Source of the DNA: Gammaproteobacteria bacterium
GTDB taxonomy: Bacteria > Pseudomonadota > Gammaproteobacteria > JABCZS01
Direction of reading: 5' to 3'
DNA: 64,000 nucleotides
Assembly: GCA_013289605.1 (NCBI GenBank)
Contig: JABCZS010000008.1
Coordinates: 1 to 64,000 of the forward strand
Positions 45,954 through 56,258 of the stretch are shown here, one piece after another. Numbering within the stretch: position 1 is the stretch's first letter; each line of letters opens with the position of its first letter. The position numbers were made by a program, and so were the translations under genes. The notes beneath the pieces were generated by a model, which searched no databases, had not been told where the DNA came from, and was given only the letters and a program-made list of their open reading frames with translations.

Positions 45954-47675
45954 TTATCCCGCGCTTCCTAATTCCTGAATATTTTTTCGCACTATTCGTC
46001 TAAAGAGTTCTGGAGTCAATACTTTCGCCGCTTCTTGTGGAGTGGTTTTCGACAACACATTTTTATAGGTTTCATAACCTATCTGGGTCAGTAAATTATT
46101 ATAAGTAGGAATATCCACCCCGACCAAAGCCTGATTGGCCCAGGGCATCACCGGTAGTTTTCTTGGACGGGTTTGTTTTTCATACGCATAAGCCATTTCA
46201 ATTAAGTCGCCTTCTGCATATTGTCTGCCGATAAATTCTATTCCTATAGGCATCGCACCTTGATGGGTATAACCGATATTCATAGTGATACTGGGCAATC
46301 CTGAATTAGAGGCCACGAGTTCATTCATAACCGCACGCGTGTCATAAGTCGCGCTGCCGGTTGAGCTTACGGGGATAATGAGTGCATCTAAATTATAGTG
46401 ATCCATTATTTTTTCGACATACTCTTTATTTTTGCGAAACATTTTTAGGGCTTTATTATAATTATCACTATTTTTTCTCGATAAGCGTGCAACAAAATTC
46501 AAACAATCATCCGTTTTACCCAGCATAAATGCACGGTGCGACCTGCAAATATCAGCATAATTTTTGCGTACGGAAGGATAAGACGCGAGATAGCGATTAA
46601 TATCCTCACGCTCCCCAGCCTGATTAAATTGCCGATTGAGATCAAAAAACGGCAGATGAATATCGGGAATAATTTTGGCACCCATACGTTCAAAATTATT
46701 TAAAGTGCGCTCAAAAAGATCATGGGTATCCTCTGGCATGCCTCTAAAACTATTCTTTTTAGCAACACTTTGGATGACGCCTATGCGCTTATTTTGCATT
46801 CCTTTTCTATTTAAATAGCTTTTATAACTGCGTGCGCGCGGAACTCCTGCTGTTTTAGGATCAGCAGAATCAGACTTTGCAATCACATCTAATACGCGCG
46901 CCAAGTCTTCAACGTTACGAGTAATAGGCCCTGCAACACCATCAAGATTGCCTCGCGGAAAAATACCCGTTTGACTGATGAGCCCCGTACTGGTACGAAG
47001 ACCCACAACGCCATTAAATGCCGCAGGAATTCTGATCGATCCACTATTATCACTACCTATCCCTATCAGCGCAAAATTAGCACTCACCGCAGTCGCAGGC
47101 CCACTGCTCGAGCCTCCTGAATTTTTTGCAGTATTATACACGTTTCCTACTCTGCCATGGCCACTGCTAATGCCCGCAACACCGGAAGAAAATTCATCCA
47201 TAGTGCCCTTGCCTAAAAAAATTGCGCCTGCATTGCGTAGTTTTTCGGCTAAAAAAGCATCCTCTATGGGTTGATTGCCCAACATCGAGAGTGATCCTGA
47301 AGTTGTGGTCATATCATAGGTATCAATATTGTCTTTCAATAACACGGGTACACAATGCAGCGGCCCCATGCGCCCGCGTTGAAATGCAGCATCGAGTTTT
47401 TTAGCTTGTTCAAACACATTCGGATTAATCACTGCAATGGCATTAATCGGTGCCTTATCATCCACGCTGAGATTGTATTTTTTAATGCGATCGATATAAG
47501 CGCCCACTAATTGTTTACACGTGAGTTGTCCATTTTTAAACGCAGTGTGAATAGAGGCAATAGTGGCTTCTTCAAGTTTAAAAGAAGGATTATTTTGTGT
47601 GGTGGCTTGCGCTTGTGCAAAATTTGTCACTAAAAGCAATAGGAATAGGATGAGGGCTGTCCTTATTTTGGTCAT
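45954..47675 (-). CDS. Exported amidase-signature enzyme
   Basis: 573 residues. A signal peptide (MTKIRTALILFLLLLVTNFAQA) precedes an amidase-signature domain: the catalytic Lys in VPVLLKDNID, the cis-Ser in NSGGSSSGPATAVSA and the nucleophile Ser in GSDNSGSIRIPAAFNGVVGLR. Export makes a role in glutamyl-tRNA amidation impossible; it would hydrolyse amides or peptides in the periplasm or outside the cell. The GSDNSGSIR version differs slightly from the usual GSDTGGSIR. No obvious operon partners. Confidence 0.88.
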   Translation of the reverse strand: MTKIRTALILFLLLLVTNFAQAQATTQNNPSFKLEEATIASIHTAFKNGQLTCKQLVGAYIDRIKKYNLSVDDKAPINAIAVINPNVFEQAKKLDAAFQRGRMGPLHCVPVLLKDNIDTYDMTTTSGSLSMLGNQPIEDAFLAEKLRNAGAIFLGKGTMDEFSSGVAGISSGHGRVGNVYNTAKNSGGSSSGPATAVSANFALIGIGSDNSGSIRIPAAFNGVVGLRTSTGLISQTGIFPRGNLDGVAGPITRNVEDLARVLDVIAKSDSADPKTAGVPRARSYKSYLNRKGMQNKRIGVIQSVAKKNSFRGMPEDTHDLFERTLNNFERMGAKIIPDIHLPFFDLNRQFNQAGEREDINRYLASYPSVRKNYADICRSHRAFMLGKTDDCLNFVARLSRKNSDNYNKALKMFRKNKEYVEKIMDHYNLDALIIPVSSTGSATYDTRAVMNELVASNSGLPSITMNIGYTHQGAMPIGIEFIGRQYAEGDLIEMAYAYEKQTRPRKLPVMPWANQALVGVDIPTYNNLLTQIGYETYKNVLSKTTPQEAAKVLTPELFRRIVRKNIQELGSAG

Positions 47676-47722
47676 GAATATTCCTTTAAAATAATGAGAA
47701 AGACACGTTTAAGATCATAGCC

Positions 47723-48328
47723 TTAATGTTTTAATTTACAAGCGCTTACTGATTTCAAAAAATCCGCATCTAGAAAGCGATAAGGCAAATGTTCATCGCG
47801 CCCTACGGGGATCCCTAATCGTTTCGTCGTAATCATTTGTCTGGGAGTCAATCCTAGATCCTCGATATAAAACACTTTATTATCGAATGTTTTTTGATCC
47901 CATTCCGGCACGGTTAAATGTAAAGACCGACACAGGATCGTTTGTCCATTACCCATGCGTTCTAACGGCCTAGGCGCATCGTGCAGCAGTTGCATGATTT
48001 GCTGCCCAGCCATAGGTGATTTTTTATCAAAATAAGGAAAACCTGCTTTAATGAGGACCGCATTCCCTGGACCGTGCGAAGACACATTCAATGAAGGTTT
48101 GCCACGCGCATAATACATGTAAATAGTTCCGGCCGGCATAAACAGTGCTTCTCTTTTTTTCGTGTAACCTAAGGAGGCATGAGACGCTTTATCGTCTATA
48201 TAATAGGCTTCAGTTTCGATGATCCGCATCGATAACCACACGCCCTGCTGTTTGCGGCGGATCACTTTACCCAATAGGGCTTGGGCTAATTGGCAAGGAT
48301 CTCGGTCAAAAAATGTTTGGTTAAGCAT
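47723..48328 (-). CDS. mpg: DNA-3-methyladenine glycosylase (AAG/MPG family)
   Basis: Removes alkylated and deaminated purines from DNA. 201 residues with the AAG features: FFDRDPCQLAQALLGKVI, the catalytic Glu in IIETEAY, DKASHASLGYTKKREALFMPAGTIYMYYARG, and NGQTILCRSLHLT...RLGIPVGRDEHLPYRFL. A second alkylation-repair gene about 6 kb from ada, but not adjacent to it, and with no visible shared control site. Confidence 0.92.
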   Translation of the reverse strand: MLNQTFFDRDPCQLAQALLGKVIRRKQQGVWLSMRIIETEAYYIDDKASHASLGYTKKREALFMPAGTIYMYYARGKPSLNVSSHGPGNAVLIKAGFPYFDKKSPMAGQQIMQLLHDAPRPLERMGNGQTILCRSLHLTVPEWDQKTFDNKVFYIEDLGLTPRQMITTKRLGIPVGRDEHLPYRFLDADFLKSVSACKLKH

Positions 48329-48409
48329 AATTTAAAATGGCTATTCAAATGACTTTCATGAGGGTATCGAAATGATTCATGACTGTCAATGGCCTTATGC
48401 AAAACCTAA

Positions 48410-49333
48410 TTAACCCACCGGTTTAATAAACAATCCTTCCTGATATTCTTGAAACGCGATGCGCAATTCATCTTGGGTATTCATGACGATAGGCCCGTAC
48501 CAGGCTATCGGTTCATTGAGCGGTTTGCCCGATACTAATAAAAACCGTACAGGATGTTTGTCGGTGGTCACGGTAATATGGCTGCCCCCTTTTTCGTATA
48601 ATACTAACGCGCCATTGCCACAGGAGCAAGGCGGCTGCATATCAAAATAATTCACCCCTACGGTATCATGCGAAAACGGTAAACGTGCGGGGTCAAAATA
48701 CGCTTCGCCCTCTATCACGTAAGCAAACACGGTATGATTGGGTTTTACAATATGGGTAAAGGATTTCCCTGCAAGCACAGCCACATCCAGGTACTCGGGA
48801 TCGATCATCACATTTTGCACGGGGCCTTGAGTGTCATTCACACGGCCACAAATCACTTTGATACTCGCACCGTCTTGCGTTTTAATAAGAGGAATTTCTT
48901 GTTGGGTGATCCCTTGATAGCGCGGACTCATCATTTTGGCATGAGCCGGCAGATTCGCCCAGAGTTGAAAACCAAACATTTCGCCGCTACGATTGCCTTT
49001 AGGCATTTCTTGATGAATGATCCCACTGCCTGCAGTCATCCATTGCACGTCCCCTGCACCAATATGGCCATGATGGCCCATGCTATCACCATGCTCCACA
49101 TCCCCGTCTAATACATAAGTAATGGTTTCTATCCCACGGTGCGGATGCCAAGGGAATCCGGCTTTATAATCTTCAGGATTTTCAGAGCGAAAATCATCGA
49201 GCAATAAAAAAGGATCCAGCAGCGGTAATTCATGAAAACCAAAAGCACGATTAAGGTGTACCCCCGCGCCTTCGATGGTAGGTTCACTTTTCCAAATTTT
49301 TTTAATGGTGCGTTGACCGTTGATGTTCTGCAT
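48410..49333 (-). CDS. Pirin family protein
   Basis: 307-residue bicupin. The N-terminal cupin shows the iron-ligand pattern PHRGIETITYVLDGDVEHGDSMGH and GDVQWMTAGSGIIHQEMP; the C-terminal half is the pirin-C cupin with VLYEKGGSHITV. Bacterial pirins act as quercetinases or redox-linked regulators; the role here is undetermined. Single gene divergent from the SSS transporter. Confidence 0.9.
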   Translation of the reverse strand: MQNINGQRTIKKIWKSEPTIEGAGVHLNRAFGFHELPLLDPFLLLDDFRSENPEDYKAGFPWHPHRGIETITYVLDGDVEHGDSMGHHGHIGAGDVQWMTAGSGIIHQEMPKGNRSGEMFGFQLWANLPAHAKMMSPRYQGITQQEIPLIKTQDGASIKVICGRVNDTQGPVQNVMIDPEYLDVAVLAGKSFTHIVKPNHTVFAYVIEGEAYFDPARLPFSHDTVGVNYFDMQPPCSCGNGALVLYEKGGSHITVTTDKHPVRFLLVSGKPLNEPIAWYGPIVMNTQDELRIAFQEYQEGLFIKPVG

Positions 49334-49502
49334 AATGGGCTCCTTTTTACTTGGTATAGCAGCTTATGTACTGACTTGCAAAACGCTGCTATTGCAGCTT
49401 TTACCTGAATAACATAGAAAATCTCAATAAACTATCAGCTAAACATTAGCTATAATTAACTATTCCATATTAATCCCGTTTCGAGGATAAGGTTAAATTC
49501 GC

Positions 49503-50870
49503 ATGCATATTAATACCTTAGTGGTTGTTCTTTACATGATTACTCTGTTTGTGATGGCTATCGTCTCTGCACGTAGAATCCATTCTATGGAAGATTATGC
49601 CGTCTCAGGGCGCAGTTATCCGGCCTGGGTGATATTTGCAACCTTATGCGCGACTTTTGTCGGCGGGGGTTTTACCATGGGGAATGCGGCAGAAGTTCAT
49701 GTCCATGGCATCGTTTTTATGCTGGCCATAGCGGCCATTTCGGCACGTGAACTGTTGGTGGCTTATTTTATTGCGCCGCATATGGGCCGGTTTCGCACGG
49801 CGATTTCTGTGGGCGATATTATGAGACAAGCCTACGGGATGCCGGCTAAAATAATGACCGGCCTTTTTGCCGGGATTTTGTGTGCTGGAATTATCGGGAT
49901 CCAATTACGCGCCATGGGCTTTATTTTTGAAACTTTCTTTGGCATTAATCAAACCATCGGGATCCTGATTGGCTGCAGCATGGTGATTTTTTACGTGACC
50001 TTAGGCGGCTTTAAAGCCGTGGTCTGGACCGACGTCTTGCAATTTGCGATCCTCGCCCTAGCCTTGCCGGTTGCTGCCATTTTGGCCGTTTATGCCGCCG
50101 GCGGGCCGACTGCGATGCTGGCCGCATTGCCGCCGGATCGCTTAGATTTATTTGCGCATTATTCACCGCTCGCCTTTCTCTCTATTGTGGCTTATTTCCT
50201 ATTGGGCGAAGCCTTAGCCCCGCCCTATATTCAACGCTTACTTGCAGGCCATAGCAAAGAGGTACAACGTGCGGCCTTATGGGCCGGGTTTGCCGCCCTG
50301 CCCTTAGGTTTTGTAGTGGGGCTTATGGCCTTAGCCACGCTTGCCTTAAATCCAGCGAGCCAGCCGAATGAAGTCGTGCCGTTTATTGTTGCAACCGTAC
50401 TGCCGGTGGGGATTGCCGGTTTTGTCATGGCCTCGATGTTAGCGGTGATCATGTCTTCTGCAGATTCTTTTTTAAATGCGGCTGCGGTGAATTTAGTCCA
50501 TGATGTCAGCAAACCTTTATTCTCCAAACAACTGACGAGTAAACAAGAACTGTGGTTGACGCAAGGATTTACTCTAACGCTAGGAGTCGCCTCGATATTT
50601 TTTGCCATTTCTTTTGAAAACTTATTTGATGCGGTATTAGTGGTGTTTGGTTTATGGGCCCCTGTGGTATTAGTACCGATAGTTGCCGCCATACGTGGAT
50701 ATAAAGGTAATTTGACTGTGTTTTTAACAGTATCGCTGAGTGGGTTACTTACTTCTGTATTGTGGGATTATCATTTTGGGATCGGTACTGAAATCAGCGG
50801 TATGTTTTTAGGTACGTGTATGAGCCTAGTGGTATTTTTAGTGTTGCGTTTAAAGTTCAAATCATTTTAA
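49503..50870 (+). CDS. Sodium:solute symporter (SSS family)
   Basis: 455 residues, about 13 membrane helices with the LeuT-like fold. Family segments include FVMAIVSARRIHSMEDYAVSGRSYPAW, ATFVGGGFTMGNAAE, FYVTLGGFKAVVWTDVLQF (the SSS signature) and VMASMLAVIMSSADSFLNAAAVNLVHDV with the Ser pair near the second sodium site. The substrate is not evident (proline, pantothenate, solutes or sensory types are all possible). Base composition is more GC-rich than neighbours. Its stop overlaps that of convergent ggt by 4 bases. Confidence 0.88.
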   Translation: MHINTLVVVLYMITLFVMAIVSARRIHSMEDYAVSGRSYPAWVIFATLCATFVGGGFTMGNAAEVHVHGIVFMLAIAAISARELLVAYFIAPHMGRFRTAISVGDIMRQAYGMPAKIMTGLFAGILCAGIIGIQLRAMGFIFETFFGINQTIGILIGCSMVIFYVTLGGFKAVVWTDVLQFAILALALPVAAILAVYAAGGPTAMLAALPPDRLDLFAHYSPLAFLSIVAYFLLGEALAPPYIQRLLAGHSKEVQRAALWAGFAALPLGFVVGLMALATLALNPASQPNEVVPFIVATVLPVGIAGFVMASMLAVIMSSADSFLNAAAVNLVHDVSKPLFSKQLTSKQELWLTQGFTLTLGVASIFFAISFENLFDAVLVVFGLWAPVVLVPIVAAIRGYKGNLTVFLTVSLSGLLTSVLWDYHFGIGTEISGMFLGTCMSLVVFLVLRLKFKSF

Positions 50871-52609
50871 AATCTGTCCACGATGCTCGTTCCTTCTCTG
50901 CGAGGATCATTCGCGCCTTGCCAAAATAATTGCTCAGGATCCGGGCGAAATAATCCTTGCAGACCACTCTTTAACGGGATCTCTTCAACCGTATGTCCGC
51001 GCGCTTGTAATTCTTGAATAATACTTGAAGAAAAACGGCCTTCTTCTAATTCGATAGGACCATTGCGTGAACCCATATTGGGTAAATTCATTGCCGTTTG
51101 CAAAGTACTGCCGCCTACTAAAGTGCTCATCAATGTTTTGGCCACATAATTAATAATATTGGGACCACCTGCTGAACCTACACTAATGATAGGCCGATTG
51201 TTTTCTAAATCAAATACGATGGTAGGTGACATGGATGAACGTGGGCGTTTACCGGCCGCAACACTGTTTGCAATCGGCAAACCATTTTGATCTATCGGGC
51301 TAAAGCTAAAATCGGTCAGTTGATTATTTAATAAAAATCCTCGCACCATTAAACGGCTGCCAAATACATCGGCGACTGAAGTCGTCATCGAGAGTACCTG
51401 TCCCCATTCATCTGCGATGGCGATGTGTGCTGTTGAGGGGCGTTCAATCTGATTATTCATGCCTAACATGAAGGGATAATCTTCTGGGCGCCCAGGTTGT
51501 GCGGTGCCCATACTCTGCGACGAAATTAAAAGTGAGCGCGCCGCTAAGTAATTGGGATTAAGCAGGTTCTGCCAATTATTTCCAGGTGCTGCAATAAAAT
51601 CAGGATCGGCAATATAATAATCACGATCTGCATAAGCTAGCTTACCCGCTTCGCTAAATAAATGTATCGTTTCACTGCTAAAATTTAATCCCTGATCGGT
51701 TTGTGCATAAAGCGGCGCAGTTTGCACACTACTTAATATTCCTAAAATCTGGCCCACAGTGATGCCTCCTGATGAAGGCGGTGAGGCGCCACAAATTCGC
51801 CATTGCAAATAAATGCTACACAACGGCTCGCGTATTTTAGGCGTATAATGAGCAAGATCAGATAAAGCCAATATACCTGGGTTATCTGTGTGCTGCTGCA
51901 CCGTGTTAATCATGTCTTCTGCAATAGGCCCACTGTAAAATGCAGCAATCCCCTCTTTAGCAATGCTACGCAAAGTCTGTGCTAAATCGGGATTTGTTAA
52001 TATTTCGCCGACTTGTTTAGGGCTACCATCCGGATGATAAAAATAATTTCTAGTCACGTGCTGATTAAAAAGAAAGGGATCATCTGCTATCATCATCGCT
52101 AAACGTGGACTGATTGCAAAACCTTGTTCTGCAAGCTGTATTGCAGGTACAAATAAATCTGCCCACGGTAATCGTCCATATTGATCGTGCGCTAATTTTA
52201 ACATTTTCAAAATCCCAGGCACACCGACTGCGCGGCCACCGACGCCTGCTTCATGAAATGATAACGGCATGCCATCGCGCATAAATAAATCAGGCGTTGC
52301 CGCTAGAGGCGCTGTTTCACGGCCATCAAACATTAGAATTTTATCGTTCTCATTAAGCATTAAAAAAGCGCCGCCACCCATCCCTGAAGATTGAGGCTCG
52401 ACTAGGGTCAACACCATTTGCGCGGCAATCACCGCATCCATCACACTGCCACCTTGCTGTAACATCGCATAACCTGCTTGGGTGGCTAACGGATTTGGTG
52501 TTGCAATACCTAAAGGGTATGATTCGTGTTTAGCGTGGGTGAGGGTGTAAAAGGCAATAAAAAGTACGCCTAAAGCCACAAATAAGAAAAATGTTTTTTT
52601 TAATGACAC
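50867..52609 (-). CDS. ggt: Gamma-glutamyltransferase
   Basis: Cleaves gamma-glutamyl bonds of glutathione and glutamine in the periplasm. 580 residues, translated as a precursor that self-cleaves before the catalytic Thr T393 (in ERPSTAHIAIAD), close to T391 of the E. coli enzyme. Other landmarks: an N-terminal hydrophobic signal anchor, GGSVMDAVIAAQMVLTLVEPQSSGMGGGAF, FDGRETAP, the Gly-Ser substrate pocket around RPRSSMSPTIVF and SVGSAGGPNIINYV. Complete. In an intracellular bacterium it could tap host glutathione for cysteine and glutamate; that use is inference. Confidence 0.93.
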   Translation of the reverse strand: MSLKKTFFLFVALGVLFIAFYTLTHAKHESYPLGIATPNPLATQAGYAMLQQGGSVMDAVIAAQMVLTLVEPQSSGMGGGAFLMLNENDKILMFDGRETAPLAATPDLFMRDGMPLSFHEAGVGGRAVGVPGILKMLKLAHDQYGRLPWADLFVPAIQLAEQGFAISPRLAMMIADDPFLFNQHVTRNYFYHPDGSPKQVGEILTNPDLAQTLRSIAKEGIAAFYSGPIAEDMINTVQQHTDNPGILALSDLAHYTPKIREPLCSIYLQWRICGASPPSSGGITVGQILGILSSVQTAPLYAQTDQGLNFSSETIHLFSEAGKLAYADRDYYIADPDFIAAPGNNWQNLLNPNYLAARSLLISSQSMGTAQPGRPEDYPFMLGMNNQIERPSTAHIAIADEWGQVLSMTTSVADVFGSRLMVRGFLLNNQLTDFSFSPIDQNGLPIANSVAAGKRPRSSMSPTIVFDLENNRPIISVGSAGGPNIINYVAKTLMSTLVGGSTLQTAMNLPNMGSRNGPIELEEGRFSSSIIQELQARGHTVEEIPLKSGLQGLFRPDPEQLFWQGANDPRREGTSIVDRF

Positions 52610-52761
52610 GGCTGTGCTCTGTAAGAAATGGAGAAGAGATAATTATTACTAGTGGGGTGCCATTTGTCCAGCTGCTAGGTTTATATACAATGAGTTTGAC
52701 AGGAAACTTATGCGCATATATACTGGCGCAACTTTACCATTACTTATGAGGATTATGCGAT

Positions 52762-55218
52762 ATGCCAATGATTTTACAGGAAAATAAATATAAATCCCTG
52801 ATCCTTGGTCGTACCAAAGTCAATATAATTAATGAAATGATGGCTGACTTACTCAGTACCCAGTCTATCCTGGTAAGTAAAGCACGCCTTAAGGCCTATT
52901 TACACTATATCGCCGTTGCCTGGGATATTTTAGATACCACTCAAGAGCGTGATCCTTTAATGCCACGTATTGAAATCTATATTACTCATTTGGGTCAGAC
53001 GCAAATAGAATTTAAGGATGACGTTGCAGAAAATATTTCATTAGAGCAGTATGGTATAGACCTTGACTATTTAAACAATTTTGAAACAGAGTTTTTTAAA
53101 CGTTATTCTATTAAGAGACTGCTTAATATCGGTAACGAGCCTGATGAACCCTATCTTGAACTTATCAAGCAATGTGCAATTAATGGCTATCAGCTTTCTC
53201 TAGATGGCGTCATCGGTGGGTTTAAGCGGATTGAAATCGATCCTGAAATCTTTCCTATACACTATACAACTACGCGCTATTTCATAGTCAGTGATGAAGA
53301 ACGCTCTATACAATGGATAGTAGACGAGAAAAATGAATTTATTGAACCTAAAAAATTCCCTTTAATGGTATTAAACCATAATGATCTAGATAAGATTATT
53401 GCGCAATTCATAGCACAAGGTTCCCATGCATTATTGTCTATGCTGTTTGCACAAATCAAAGTACACCCTGAAAAAAGAAGATTTGCATTGCAAGTCAGCA
53501 GTGCACTACAAAATATAAAGGAACGAAATAATACGGAATGTGTAACCAATGGTGCTGATTATATTATTGAGGATCTTAATGATCTCAAGAAAATTGTTAC
53601 GCGTTCTGGATTTACTAAAAAACTATATGAGTCTATGGGCGCACCCGAATGCATACTGCGGATCATCAGTTCAGATGTCGATTTAGAACAAGGTCTTATC
53701 AGCACGATGATTCAATATGCTACAACGGAACATAATATACAATTGATGTGTGCAATCGTAAAACGCTACCCACAATTTGTTACCCCAAAGGATCTAGAAG
53801 CAATATTTCTTCGAGATGCAACCTTAAATCTGGAGAAACCTACTGGGGACATGAGCCTACTTATCACACATGCTACAACAACTTATCCCAACTATTGGGT
53901 CAATTTTGACCAACAACACCCTGATATAGCACAACGAATATTTATTCGCGCAGCGAGTGGAGGGTATATGGATACCATATTTCTCTTATTACATTCAGGT
54001 TTAGAGATTAAAAACTTGTTTAAAGTCACATCCTATGGCAATGGTATGAATGCCTTTCATTTAGCGCTCACCAATGAACACCAAGAAATGACTAAAGTAA
54101 TGCTCGATACACCCGGTGCTGAAGAACTCGTCTTAATTAGAGAAACAGGCAATGAACATGAACAAGCTACACCTCTGCACCTTGCGATTCGGCATGTCAA
54201 TTCTGATATTATTAGACGTATAGTATTTATCGCCTGGAAAAAAGGAAGTGATTTTGCCAAAACTTATGTATTAACACCCACGAATAAACAAAAGACTGCA
54301 ATACATTATGCCGCTGAATTAAAAAGTGTACTTAACTTACGCATTCTGCTGAGTTGTGTGCGTGGGACCTCTCTGGTCAAACTTAAAAATCACCATGGAC
54401 TGACTCCCCTACATTACGCCGTCGCTTATTCACGCATTGAAAATATCATTACCTTACTGAATTATGAGAAAGAACATCGCAAACAACATCCCGCTGAAAC
54501 TGAAAAATTAGTCGCGGTTCAGGACATTACAGGAAAAACGGTATTACATTATGTATCAAATTTATTTCCTGAGATCACACAATTATTACTGGACCAAGGT
54601 GCACAACCCCAAATTAAGGATAAGGATGGAATGACGGCATTGCATAGAGTCGCAGACGAAAATATGCAAGAAGTTGCATTGGTTTTACTTGCTCATGGAG
54701 GGAAAAGTCTGGCTGCGATTAAAAATAATGAGGGCAAAAATGCCTGTCAATTAAATACAAAACTACCTACACTTTCAGAAATCCCTTACACGCCACAAGG
54801 ATTTATGTGCGATGAAATGCTACATAAATTAATATTAGAAACGGGCATAGAGTGTGTAATAAATGATCTAAAATCTAATAACCTTGGCATACTCGCTTAT
54901 TATATGCATGGCTTTAAAAGTTACTTATTGGCAATGAAATATCCAGACGCTCAGGGTGCCCTATCGCTTAATATTTTTTTAAAATCTCTCATGGCGTTTG
55001 ATGTTTGTGCACTTTCAGGTGAAACAAATGAAAAAACTTCTGAGCACTTGCTGACATTAATAGAAGAAATCGAGAGTATCCAAAAAAATATTAAGGAAAG
55101 ACAACCTCAGATCACTTACCTTAACCCTGCTGTGGATAATATTTTTGATACCCTCCCGCAAGATCTCTTTGAACTTATCCCCAGTTACAGAGAACTTGCC
55201 AAGTTGGAAAAAATATAA
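52762..55218 (+). CDS. Ankyrin-repeat protein, candidate effector
   Basis: 818 residues without signal peptide. The N-terminal ~400 residues are not similar to any family I recognise. Residues about 425-670 hold six or so ankyrin repeats: NAFHLALTNEHQEMTKVML, TPLHLAIRHVNSDIIRRIV, TAIHYAAELKSVLNLRILL, TPLHYAVAYSRIENIITLL, TVLHYVSNLFPEITQLLLDQGA and TALHRVADENMQEVALVLLAHGG. A helical C-terminal tail of ~150 residues follows. Multi-repeat ankyrin proteins of this plan are typical type IV-secreted effectors in Legionella and Coxiella; there is no direct secretion evidence. A GAGGA SD lies nine bases before ATG 52762. Confidence 0.8.
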   Translation: MPMILQENKYKSLILGRTKVNIINEMMADLLSTQSILVSKARLKAYLHYIAVAWDILDTTQERDPLMPRIEIYITHLGQTQIEFKDDVAENISLEQYGIDLDYLNNFETEFFKRYSIKRLLNIGNEPDEPYLELIKQCAINGYQLSLDGVIGGFKRIEIDPEIFPIHYTTTRYFIVSDEERSIQWIVDEKNEFIEPKKFPLMVLNHNDLDKIIAQFIAQGSHALLSMLFAQIKVHPEKRRFALQVSSALQNIKERNNTECVTNGADYIIEDLNDLKKIVTRSGFTKKLYESMGAPECILRIISSDVDLEQGLISTMIQYATTEHNIQLMCAIVKRYPQFVTPKDLEAIFLRDATLNLEKPTGDMSLLITHATTTYPNYWVNFDQQHPDIAQRIFIRAASGGYMDTIFLLLHSGLEIKNLFKVTSYGNGMNAFHLALTNEHQEMTKVMLDTPGAEELVLIRETGNEHEQATPLHLAIRHVNSDIIRRIVFIAWKKGSDFAKTYVLTPTNKQKTAIHYAAELKSVLNLRILLSCVRGTSLVKLKNHHGLTPLHYAVAYSRIENIITLLNYEKEHRKQHPAETEKLVAVQDITGKTVLHYVSNLFPEITQLLLDQGAQPQIKDKDGMTALHRVADENMQEVALVLLAHGGKSLAAIKNNEGKNACQLNTKLPTLSEIPYTPQGFMCDEMLHKLILETGIECVINDLKSNNLGILAYYMHGFKSYLLAMKYPDAQGALSLNIFLKSLMAFDVCALSGETNEKTSEHLLTLIEEIESIQKNIKERQPQITYLNPAVDNIFDTLPQDLFELIPSYRELAKLEKI

Positions 55219-55222
55219 ATTA

Positions 55223-55244
55223 AAGGCGCAAAGGATTGCGCCTT
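55223..55244. terminator. Bidirectional intrinsic terminator
   Basis: AAGGCGCA (55223-55230) and TGCGCCTT (55237-55244) form a perfect 8-bp stem with a six-base loop between the convergent ankyrin and polysaccharide-deacetylase genes. T-rich sequence follows on both strands. Confidence 0.8.
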
Positions 55245-55249
55245 ACTCA

Positions 55250-56053
55250 TTAATTTTCAGTTTGTTTCAAACCCTTGGCCTCGCCTTTCATGATGGCCTC
55301 AAAGGTTTGCATATTCTGTCCTTCAACCAGCAAATACCGCGGCTGTGCCATTTTATTATCAGAGCGATTGGCGGATCTGCCATCAATACTAAAGGCCATC
55401 TGGTAGCCCGCATTGCTTGCGGCTTGCTCTAAATCATTATCATAAATACCATACGGCCATGCCAATAAAGTCACCTGCGTATTCAATTTCTCTTCCAATA
55501 CTTTTTTTGATTTAACCAATTGGGTCTCTACAAATTTTTGATAATCAGCAGGCGACTGGCGCTTTTTTTCTTGCTTAAAATTAGGATGCCAATACGTATG
55601 TCCTTGAATATCAAACAGGCCTGTTTTTTGTAATTCGCGTAATTCATCCCAAGTCATGGCATAAGAAGCATTGGAAATGGCAGAAGGATAAATAAACAAG
55701 GTCACAGGAATATTGTATTTGCGTGCTAGCGGTAGCATATACGTATAAACAGATTTCTTGCCATCATCGGCCGTAATGACCACGGGTTTTGCAGGCAGAG
55801 TGTTAGTTTTCCCTTGTAAGTAACTGACCAGTTGTTTTAAGGGAATAACCGTATAACCATTGTCTTTTAACCAGCGTAGCTGCTCTTCAAATCGTCCTGT
55901 ATCGATAGTCATGCTGCCAGGGACCGAAGGGTCAAAATTATGATAGGTTAAAATAGGCACACTGATGCCATTATCCGCCATAACCATGGGGCTAAAAAGA
56001 AATAAAATTAAGCATAACCGTCTTAATATGGAATGTACTGTCGTTGGCATCAT
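55250..56053 (-). CDS. Exported polysaccharide deacetylase
   Basis: 267 residues. Signal peptide through about residue 26 (LCLILFLFSPMVMA, cut before DNG). The NodB domain has motif 1 as TADDGKKS (D and metal-binding D; family usually TFDDG), motif 2 HTYWHPN (metal His pair), and LAWPYGIYDNDLEQAASNAGYQMAFSIDG. The metal triad D-H-H appears intact. It probably removes N- or O-acetyl groups from a periplasmic or surface glycan (PgaB or peptidoglycan-like substrates). A GAGG SD precedes a double ATG (56053/56050). Confidence 0.85.
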   Translation of the reverse strand: MMPTTVHSILRRLCLILFLFSPMVMADNGISVPILTYHNFDPSVPGSMTIDTGRFEEQLRWLKDNGYTVIPLKQLVSYLQGKTNTLPAKPVVITADDGKKSVYTYMLPLARKYNIPVTLFIYPSAISNASYAMTWDELRELQKTGLFDIQGHTYWHPNFKQEKKRQSPADYQKFVETQLVKSKKVLEEKLNTQVTLLAWPYGIYDNDLEQAASNAGYQMAFSIDGRSANRSDNKMAQPRYLLVEGQNMQTFEAIMKGEAKGLKQTEN

Positions 56054-56258
56054 TAGGTCCTCTATCAGGCTAAGGGGGTAAAATACTGACTTAAACTATA
56101 GCTCGGTAATAGGGCAAGAGCTAGCGGCTGGGCACCGTTTTGCGCTATCCTCAAATGCAATTAAACGCCCTTCCAGGCCCTACTTAGTACATATTTGACT
56201 TTCCAACTTAAATTTGGTATTTTACACACAATTAATCTAAATATTTCGGAGAATATTA

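Noticed and set aside
45954-47675. Amidase as GatA of the Glu-tRNA amidotransferase
   Set aside because: A signal peptide and absence of gatB/gatC make it an exported amidase.
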